DNA from: an uncultured delta proteobacterium
Lineage (GTDB): Bacteria > RBG-13-61-14 > DRUE01
NCBI GenBank assembly: GCA_903930515.1
Contig: CAIYYW010000351.1
Span: 1 to 6,972, forward strand
DNA length: 6,972 bases
Direction of reading: 5' to 3'
How positions within the stretch are numbered: position 1 is the stretch's first letter; each line of letters opens with the position of its first letter. The notes below the pieces were generated by a model that saw nothing but the letters and a program-made list of their open reading frames with translations, did not search any database and was not told where the DNA came from. Positions 1 to 5,492 of this stretch are shown here, piece after piece. The position numbers were made by a program, and so were the translations under genes.

Positions 1-737
1 ATTCCGAATCCCTGTACGGAATGAATTCCCCCTTCGAGGGAATTTATGTCCCCGAGGCCTTCTTCTACCGGAAAATCGCCCCCCACCGCGCATCCCCGGC
101 CCGGCCGGCGAAAAAACCCCACGCGCCCGTTTTCCAACCCCCGCGCCCCGAGACCCGTCCGGCCCCGGCCGCGGAGCCGAAGACCGCGGGAGCGCAGTCT
201 TCCGGCCGGAAACCCGTCCCCGCGGCTCTTCCCCCGGACCAGCTTTGGGAGCAGGGCTATCAATTGTTCGAGAACGAAGAATATGAGCAGGCCCGGGGCT
301 GCTTTGAGAATTTGATCCGGTGCGCTCCGGATTCCCCGATGGGGTATTTGGGAGCGGCTTATATCCTGGCCAACCAGGGCGAGGACGAGCTGTCGGAAAA
401 TTATTTGAAGATGGCCTCGGAGAAGAACGGGTTGATCCCGGAGAGTTATTATCTGCGCGGGCTGCTCTCCGAGCGGAAGGAGAAATGGGAAAAGGCGATC
501 CAGAACTATCAACGGGCGATCTTCCTGAAATCCGATTTCGAGATCGCGCATTTCAACCTGGCCTGCCTGTATTGGAGAGTCTCCGAGTGGAAAAACGCGG
601 AGCGCGAGTTGAAGGCGGTTATCGGACTGCTCCGGCGCGGCCCGGACCGGGTCTATCTCTCCGGGGTCTGGACCCGCAAGACGCTGGTTGACTGGGCGGA
701 ATTGCATCTGCAAAAGATCCGGGAATTGGGGAAGTGA
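1..737 (+). CDS. cheR: CheR-type chemoreceptor methyltransferase with C-terminal TPR repeats, 3' part only
   Basis: Only the C-terminal part is present; the catalytic domain lies upstream of the window. The frame is open from base 1. Bases 1-2 (at) can complete a His codon, and the next codons read SESLYG, matching the (G)HSES(L) motif that closes the SAM-dependent CheR methyltransferase fold. It continues with GIYVPEAFFYRK, the usual last strand of CheR, so the ATG at 21 is an internal Met. Counting from that Met, residues about 21-71 form a Pro/Ala/Arg-rich flexible linker. About four TPR helix pairs follow (roughly 72-105, 106-139, 141-174, 175-208; for example QGYQLFENEEYEQA and HFNLACLYWRVSEWKNA), then a short helical tail containing GVWTRK. 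The family methylates receptor glutamates with S-adenosylmethionine; TPR tails are protein-protein interaction modules, as in WspC. The TGA is 3 bases before cheW. Identification is firm for the visible part; whether the catalytic residues are intact cannot be seen. Confidence 0.88.
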   Translation, partial: SESLYGMNSPFEGIYVPEAFFYRKIAPHRASPARPAKKPHAPVFQPPRPETRPAPAAEPKTAGAQSSGRKPVPAALPPDQLWEQGYQLFENEEYEQARGCFENLIRCAPDSPMGYLGAAYILANQGEDELSENYLKMASEKNGLIPESYYLRGLLSERKEKWEKAIQNYQRAIFLKSDFEIAHFNLACLYWRVSEWKNAERELKAVIGLLRRGPDRVYLSGVWTRKTLVDWAELHLQKIRELGK

Positions 738-740
738 AAA

Positions 741-1307
741 ATGAAAGAGCTTGACCGGCAAAAAGAAGAAAAAGAGCTCGCGCTGGATAAAATCCTGGTC
801 CGGTTGCGGGAGGAATACTGGAAGAGCGTGACCGAGCCGGAGGAGAAGGAGAGCAAGGAGCGGGTGGAGCTGTTCACCTTCTGGCTGGGCGAGGAAAAAT
901 ATGGGGTGGGCCTTTCCCTGGGGAGGCATTTGCTGAAGATTCCCAAAATCGTCAAGTTGCCCCAGGTGCCGGAGTATCTGTTGGGGGTGTTCAACCTCCG
1001 GGGAGAGATCGTGGCGGTTTTGGATTTAAGACGGCTGTTCGGGATCAAACTTTCCGACCCGAGCGAAAACTCGAGGCTGCTGGTGGTGGAATCCCAGGGG
1101 GTTACCATCGCGCTTTATTTGGACCGGATCGGAGATATTTTGATTGAGGACCTGAAAGAGTTGCAGGCGATTTCCACCGAAGAGACGGGGATTCCGTCCC
1201 AGTTCCTGAAAGGATATTTCATCTCTCCGGAACAGGAAAAAATGCTGATCTACCTGGACCTGGAACAGTTGTTGGGATCGGAGAAACTGACGGCGTTTTC
1301 GCGCTGA
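741..1307 (+). CDS. cheW: CheW-family scaffold protein with N-terminal extension
   Basis: This protein of 188 residues couples chemoreceptors to the CheA kinase at the cytoplasmic face of the receptor array. Residues about 42-185 form the CheW SH3-like double barrel: FTFWLGEEKYGVGL (strand 1), then LPQVPEYLLGVFNLRGEI with the signature NLRG at 85-88, VLDLRRLFGI, a RLLVVE strand and a C-terminal YLDLEQLL strand. The first 40 residues are a charged predicted helix (KEEKELALDKILVRLREEYW), absent from the short enteric CheW (about 167 aa) but similar in kind to the N-terminal extension in CheW proteins of Wsp-like and deltaproteobacterial clusters. The start at 741 has a GGGGAAG Shine-Dalgarno (728-734, 6-base gap) lying inside the end of cheR. 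The gene sits 3 bases after cheR and 9 before the receiver gene, so it is an operon member. No key residue is obviously missing. Confidence 0.93.
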   Translation: MKELDRQKEEKELALDKILVRLREEYWKSVTEPEEKESKERVELFTFWLGEEKYGVGLSLGRHLLKIPKIVKLPQVPEYLLGVFNLRGEIVAVLDLRRLFGIKLSDPSENSRLLVVESQGVTIALYLDRIGDILIEDLKELQAISTEETGIPSQFLKGYFISPEQEKMLIYLDLEQLLGSEKLTAFSR

Positions 1308-1316
1308 AGGGAAAAA

Positions 1317-2264
1317 ATGCTCAGGCTGAAAGTATTGATCATTGACGACAGCCCGCTGGTGCGGGAGTTGCTGAGGGACGCCTTCCAGGCCGAGGGCTTC
1401 CGGGTGATGGAGGCGGCGACCGGGGAGGATGCCCTGAAGCTGGCGTGGAAGGACCCTCCGGACCTGATCATCGCGGACATCAAGATGCCCGGGATTGACG
1501 GCTGGGAGGTCTGCCGTCAGATCCGCAAGCACCCCTACACCTCGTTCATCCCCTTCATCTTCCTGACCGAGAAGCGCGAGGTCTCGGACCGGATCAAGGG
1601 GCTGGAGATGGGCGCGGACGATTATGTGACCAAGCCGTTCGAGCCGGAGGAGCTTCTGGCGCGGGCCCGGGCGATCTTCCACCGGATGCTCAAGCGGGAG
1701 GAGGAGAAGATCATCCAGGCCAAGGGTCTTCGCGGGTCCACCCAGATGATGGAGCTGTCGGATTTGCTCCAGTTGTTCGGGATCAACAGCAAAACCGGAA
1801 TCCTCAAGATCTCCCATCCCTCGGGCGGGGTAGGCAGGATCGGGTTCGTGGCCGGCAAGCTGACCAGTTCCCAGTTTGGGAACCTGAAAGGGGTGAAAGC
1901 GATCCACCGCCTGATCCGCTGGGAGGAAGCCAATTTTGAAGTGGAGCCTCTGTTGGATGAAAGCCAGGATTCGGGCATCCCGGATTCGATCCAGGAAGTG
2001 ATTATGAACGCGCACGGGGAAAAAGATGAGTTGAAAAGGCTGGGGAGGGAATTGCCGGCGAAATATTTTATTGAAAGCTCGGGCAAAGCCCCCGGGGCGG
2101 AGCCGGTTTCGGAGCTGGGCAAAAACCTTTTGGAAAGGCTCCGGAAGCAGGGGAGTTCGCTGGTGGAGGAAGCCCTGGATTGGTTTCCCGAATCGGATCT
2201 CGCCATTTACCAGGAGCTGGTGGGTCTGATGAAAAGGGATTTACTCAAGGTCGGAAATGGATAA
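1317..2264 (+). CDS. Response regulator: receiver domain plus DUF4388 (PATAN-like) domain
   Basis: The protein has 315 residues and two recognisable modules. Residues 4-122 are a CheY-like receiver: acidic pair D10/D11 (LIIDDSP), phospho-acceptor D54 (IIADIKMPGIDG), switch T84 (IFLTEK) and K106 (VTKPFEP), so phosphorylation competence looks intact. Residues about 135-232 match the DUF4388 / PatA-N-terminal fold: MMELSDLLQLFGINSKTGIL, then GRIGFVAGKLTSSQFGNLKG and the end motif WEEANFEVEP. That domain has no known enzymatic activity; in cyanobacterial phototaxis regulators, PATAN-receiver proteins act by protein contacts, some with the type IV pilus motor. A tail (about 236-315) carries LVEEALDWFPES and YQELVGLMKRDLL, helical and possibly a degenerate winged helix. 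The start at 1317 is supported by AAGGG at 1307-1311. It overlaps cheA by 8 bases, so the partner kinase is probably the neighbouring CheA. There is no DNA-binding or GGDEF output; the likely role is a protein-interaction output (inference). Confidence 0.88.
   Translation: MLRLKVLIIDDSPLVRELLRDAFQAEGFRVMEAATGEDALKLAWKDPPDLIIADIKMPGIDGWEVCRQIRKHPYTSFIPFIFLTEKREVSDRIKGLEMGADDYVTKPFEPEELLARARAIFHRMLKREEEKIIQAKGLRGSTQMMELSDLLQLFGINSKTGILKISHPSGGVGRIGFVAGKLTSSQFGNLKGVKAIHRLIRWEEANFEVEPLLDESQDSGIPDSIQEVIMNAHGEKDELKRLGRELPAKYFIESSGKAPGAEPVSELGKNLLERLRKQGSSLVEEALDWFPESDLAIYQELVGLMKRDLLKVGNG
2247..2264 (+). promoter_or_regulatory. Ribosome site and 8-base overlap coupling the receiver gene to cheA
   Basis: AAGG at 2247-2250 precedes the cheA ATG at 2257 by 6 bases, and the upstream stop TAA is at 2262-2264, inside cheA codons 2-3. 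Stop and start are so close that terminating ribosomes can reinitiate. This suggests the REC-DUF4388 protein and CheA are made in linked amounts. Confidence 0.65.
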
Positions 2265-4425
2265 GACCAAGCGCGATAAATACCTGAAGATCTTCCGGGC
2301 CGAGGCGGAAGAGCACCTGAAGAGCATCCGGGAAAACCTGCTCCTTCTGGAAAGACAGGGGGGAGACCAGGAGGCGCTCAACAGCGTGCTCCGGAGCGCG
2401 CACACGATCAAGGGGAGCAGCCGGATGGTGGGCCTGGAGGAGATCGGGAAGATGGCTCACCGGATGGAAGACCTGCTTAAGGCGATTGAGGAGGGCAAGC
2501 AACAACTCAACGGCCCCAACCTGGAGCTATTGCTCAGGGGCCTGGAGTTGATCGAGCGGATGATCATCAACCCCGATCAGGTGGATGAAAAAACCCAGGA
2601 GATGATGGTCCAGTGCCTGGTCGCGGCCGCGGAAGGCAAGAAATATTCGGCCGGCCCGGCCCCATCCGCCCCGGCCGCGACCGAATCAGGGGTTAAGCTG
2701 GAGTTGGAGCCGGCCCGGACGCTGTTCAAGGAGAGCCTTCGGGTGGAGGCGTCCCGTCTGGATCAGATGATCAATTTCTCCGGCCAGTTGATGATCAACC
2801 GGGTCAAGCTGGAGGGGAATCTGTTCTTCCTCAAGCGCGTGCAGGAGTTGCTGGAAGGCATTTTAAAGAATTGCCGCGAGAGCATCGGCAAGAGTTCTCC
2901 GGAAATTTTCCATCAGCTGGAATCGGTCAACGACCAGTTGCGCGAGTTGCACCAGGTTTACTACGATGACCTGATCGAGCTGGAGCACAATGCCCAGGAG
3001 ACCCATTACCAGGCGCTCTCGCTAAGGATGTTCCCGATCAGCATCTTGTTTGAAGAGTTCCCGATGGCGGTGCGCGAGCTGGCCCGGGAGCTGGGCAAGA
3101 AGATTGAGTTAAAGCTGGAGGGAGGGGAGAGCGAGTTGGACCGGAGGGTGCTGGACGAGTTGCGCGGGCCGATGGTGCACCTGCTCCGGAACGCCTGCGA
3201 CCACGGGATTGAGACCCCGGAGCAGAGGCTGAAAGCGGGCAAGCCCGAAATGGGACAGGTCCGGATCAGCGCCTATCCTAAGGGCAACCAGGTGGAAATC
3301 GTGATCGCGGACGACGGCAAGGGGATCAATTACGATCGGATCCGAGCCAAGGCCGTTGAAGAGGGATTCCTCAATGAAAAACAGGCCGAGGCCGTTACCG
3401 AGGACGAGCTTCGTCAATATTTGTTCCGACCCGGTTTTACCACCAGCAAGATCGTGACCGAGGTTTCCGGAAGAGGGGTGGGGCTGGATGTGGTCAAGAT
3501 CGCTTTGGAGAGGCTGGGCGGGGAAATCTTGGTGGAGAGTGAGCCGGGCCGGGGCACAATGATCCGGCTCCAGGTCCCCTTCACCTTGGCCATTCTCAGG
3601 TGCGTGCTGGCGATGGTGGAAGAGGTGGTTTACATTTTCCCCATGCATTTCCTGGACGGAACCTTGCGGGTGAAGCGGGAGCATCTCCAGACCGACCGCG
3701 GGATGCCCCTGGTCCAGTTCCAGCAGGAGATGATCCCGGTTTACAGTCTTGGGGATTTGCTCGGGTTTGACACCAGGATGGGATGGCCCCAGCAGAACGG
3801 GTATTTGATGATCCTGGTGGCGTCTTATTCCCAGCAGCGGGTGGGCCTGGTGGTGGACAAGGTGCTGAGAGAGGAAGAGGTGGTGACCAAGACCTTCGGG
3901 TATCCCCTGGCCGGCCAGGTGCGTCTGGTCTCGGGGTCCACTTTGCTGAGGGGCGAGGAAATCGGTCTGATCCTGAATGTGATTGAACTGTTCGAGGAAA
4001 TCAGGCGGAAGCAGACCCGGGCGCCGGAGATAATATCGCCGGTCGGGGAGAAGAAAAAGATTTCGGTGATGGTGGTTGACGACTCGCTCACTTCAAGGAT
4101 CGTGCAGAGGAATGTGCTGGAGCAGGCCGGATATCAGGTGGACTTGTCCGAGAACGGGATTGAGGCCCTGGAAAAGGTTGAGAAGAAGGATTACGCGATT
4201 TTGATGGTGGACATCGAGATGCCCGGTATGAACGGGTTTGAACTGACCAAAAGGCTCAGGGCCAACCCCAAGACCAAACGCATCCCCGTGATCATCATCT
4301 CCACCCGGAGTGGAGAAGAAGACCGGCGCAAAGGCGTGGAAGCCGGCGCCCAGGGCTATATGGTCAAAAGCAAGTTTGATCCGCAAGGACTGGTTGAGAT
4401 GATCAAACATTTGATCGGGGAATAG
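2257..4425 (+). CDS. cheA: Hybrid CheA histidine kinase with C-terminal receiver
   Basis: Core kinase of the system, 722 residues, cytoplasmic. Domains in order: HPt (P1) about 5-110 with phospho-His H49 in RSAHTIKGSSRMVG; a short Pro/Ala linker (about 125-155) where the P2 docking domain of enteric CheA would be; dimerisation P3 starting LRVEASRLDQMINFSGQL (161-178) and unusually long, to about 265; HATPase P4 with N-box HLLRNACDHG (308-317), G1 ADDGKGIN (351-358), F-box LFRPGFTTS (389-397), G2 SGRGVGLDVV (404-413) and G3 GRGTM (431-435); CheW-like P5 about 445-582; and a receiver about 602-720 with D608/D609, phospho-acceptor D652 (MVDIEMPGMNG), S682 and K704 (MVKSKFD). All catalytic boxes look intact. 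Architecture matches WspE/FrzE-like CheA-REC hybrids, where the attached receiver may tune the kinase or act as a phosphate sink. The start at 2257 overlaps the upstream gene by 8 bases and is preceded by AAGG at 2247-2250. cheB follows after 2 bases. Confidence 0.96.
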   Translation: MDKTKRDKYLKIFRAEAEEHLKSIRENLLLLERQGGDQEALNSVLRSAHTIKGSSRMVGLEEIGKMAHRMEDLLKAIEEGKQQLNGPNLELLLRGLELIERMIINPDQVDEKTQEMMVQCLVAAAEGKKYSAGPAPSAPAATESGVKLELEPARTLFKESLRVEASRLDQMINFSGQLMINRVKLEGNLFFLKRVQELLEGILKNCRESIGKSSPEIFHQLESVNDQLRELHQVYYDDLIELEHNAQETHYQALSLRMFPISILFEEFPMAVRELARELGKKIELKLEGGESELDRRVLDELRGPMVHLLRNACDHGIETPEQRLKAGKPEMGQVRISAYPKGNQVEIVIADDGKGINYDRIRAKAVEEGFLNEKQAEAVTEDELRQYLFRPGFTTSKIVTEVSGRGVGLDVVKIALERLGGEILVESEPGRGTMIRLQVPFTLAILRCVLAMVEEVVYIFPMHFLDGTLRVKREHLQTDRGMPLVQFQQEMIPVYSLGDLLGFDTRMGWPQQNGYLMILVASYSQQRVGLVVDKVLREEEVVTKTFGYPLAGQVRLVSGSTLLRGEEIGLILNVIELFEEIRRKQTRAPEIISPVGEKKKISVMVVDDSLTSRIVQRNVLEQAGYQVDLSENGIEALEKVEKKDYAILMVDIEMPGMNGFELTKRLRANPKTKRIPVIIISTRSGEEDRRKGVEAGAQGYMVKSKFDPQGLVEMIKHLIGE

Positions 4426-4427
4426 GG

Positions 4428-5489
4428 ATGATCAAGGTGTTGATTGTGGATGATTCCCCGGTGGTAAGGGAGATCCTCCGCGACTGGCTGGAAGAGCAGG
4501 AGGATTTGAATGTGGTAGGAGAGGCCCGGGACGGGATCGAGGCGTTTGATTTGGTGGAAAAATTTTCCCCCAATGTGGTGATTATGGACATCCTGATGCC
4601 GAGGATGAACGGGCTGGAAGCCACGGAAAAAATTATGGGCTATTACCCCACCCCGATCCTGATCTTCAGCTCCACGGTCAATAACCAGGAGATGAACATC
4701 GCCTTTGAAGCGATTTCGCGCGGGGCATTGGATGTGATGGCCAAACCGAACGGCCTGGGCAAAAACTCGCAACCGGACAAGAAAGAGTTTTTAAAAAAAA
4801 TCCGGATCCTGAGCCGGATCCCGGTGATCCCCCATCCCCGCGCCAAATTCCAGGGAAGGTTCCATCCCGCGGAGCAAAGCGCGGCCCAACCCGGCACGGC
4901 GGCTCATCCCAAATTCGACCTGCTCGCCATCGGCGCTTCCACCGGAGGCCCCAAGGCGATCAGCGACATCCTGAAGCTGTTCCCGGAAGACTTCCCGGTC
5001 CCGATCGTGATTGTCCAGCATATCGCCGACTCCTTCATTGCCGGGATGGCCAGTTGGCTGAACCGGGAATCCAAGCTGACCGTCAAGGTGGCCGAGCAGG
5101 GGGAGCGGCTCCGGCCCGCAACCGCATATCTGGCCCCGGCCCGGTTCCATCTCACCATCCGCAACAACATCGTTGAGTTAAGGGATTCCGGCCCGGTAAA
5201 TAACTGCAAGCCCTCGGTGGATGTGTTATTCGCGTCGCTCGCGGAATCCTTCCGCAACCGCGTCCTGGCCGTGCTCCTCACCGGAATGGGCAGCGACGGC
5301 GCTTCCGGGATGAAACAAATCCACGAACGAGGCGGCCAAACCATCGTCCAGGACGAGGCCAGCTCCATTATCTTCGGGATGCCGGCCTCGGCGATTAAGT
5401 TGGGAGGGGTGGACGAAGTGGCTCCATTGCAAAAAATCCCCGACGCGATCTTCCGCGCCTTCGGGCTTAAGAAAAAAGGAGGGAAATAA
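4428..5489 (+). CDS. cheB: CheB chemoreceptor methylesterase/deamidase response regulator
   Basis: The protein has 353 residues, the normal length for CheB. Residues 1-120 form the receiver: D8/D9 (LIVDDSP), phospho-acceptor D54 (VIMDILMPRMNG), S81 and K106 (MAKPNG). A linker of about 40 residues (121-161) leads to the esterase domain (about 162-346), with catalytic S171 in GASTGGP, H198 in IVQHI and D290 in LTGMGSDGA, the full catalytic triad. The family removes methyl groups from receptor glutamates, and phosphorylation by CheA relieves inhibition by the receiver; it opposes CheR. The start at 4428 is 2 bases after the cheA stop, with GGGG at 4417-4420 as a probable ribosome site inside cheA. 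The chemoreceptor gene follows after 3 bases. Odd point: an eight-A run at codons 122-125, just after the receiver. In a Wsp-like system this gene would correspond to wspF, but that equivalence rests only on layout. Confidence 0.96.
   Translation: MIKVLIVDDSPVVREILRDWLEEQEDLNVVGEARDGIEAFDLVEKFSPNVVIMDILMPRMNGLEATEKIMGYYPTPILIFSSTVNNQEMNIAFEAISRGALDVMAKPNGLGKNSQPDKKEFLKKIRILSRIPVIPHPRAKFQGRFHPAEQSAAQPGTAAHPKFDLLAIGASTGGPKAISDILKLFPEDFPVPIVIVQHIADSFIAGMASWLNRESKLTVKVAEQGERLRPATAYLAPARFHLTIRNNIVELRDSGPVNNCKPSVDVLFASLAESFRNRVLAVLLTGMGSDGASGMKQIHERGGQTIVQDEASSIIFGMPASAIKLGGVDEVAPLQKIPDAIFRAFGLKKKGGK
4793..4819 (+). other. Eight-A homopolymer followed by a short inverted repeat inside cheB
   Basis: Five Ts (4788-4792) are followed by eight As (4793-4800), reading F121-L122-K123-K124. 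The run is directly followed by an inverted repeat ATCCGG (4800-4805) / CCGGAT (4814-4819) with an 8-base loop. It falls between the receiver and esterase domains. Loss of one A would bring TGA at 4810-4812 into frame and give a receiver-only product of 127 residues. Whether slippage occurs is not known from the sequence. Confidence 0.45.
5476..5483 (+). promoter_or_regulatory. Strong Shine-Dalgarno site for the chemoreceptor gene
   Basis: AAGGAGGG lies in the last codons of cheB, with 9 bases to the ATG at 5493. It is the closest match in the window to the anti-Shine-Dalgarno consensus and decides the receptor start. A stronger site than those of the neighbouring genes fits the need for many more receptors than CheA or CheB molecules in an array (inference). 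Confidence 0.8.
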
Positions 5490-5492
5490 CTC

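Noticed and set aside
80-240. Very GC-rich segment as possible foreign DNA
   Set aside because: The base composition is explained by a Pro/Ala/Arg-rich linker inside a continuous frame.
46-315. Second plus-strand frame rich in Pro and Arg
   Set aside because: It is a shifted reading of the Pro/Ala-rich linker of CheR-TPR; the GC-rich codons suppress stops.
738-1316. Internal promoter or terminator at gene junctions
   Set aside because: The junctions are 3 and 9 bases here (-8 to +9 throughout the window) and contain only ribosome-site sequence; no hairpin followed by a T-run is seen.
1026-2015. Open frame of 329 codons on the minus strand
   Set aside because: It lies opposite cheW and the receiver gene, its translation has no family motif and is rich in Arg, Gln and His as expected from antisense of purine-rich genes. 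The plus-strand frames are clear family members.
4793-4819. dnaX-like programmed -1 frameshift signal
   Set aside because: The heptamer fits but the inverted repeat is only 6 bp, touches the run without the usual spacer, and the -1 frame simply runs on to a stop at 5174-5176 without a recognisable domain. Kept only as a slippage candidate.
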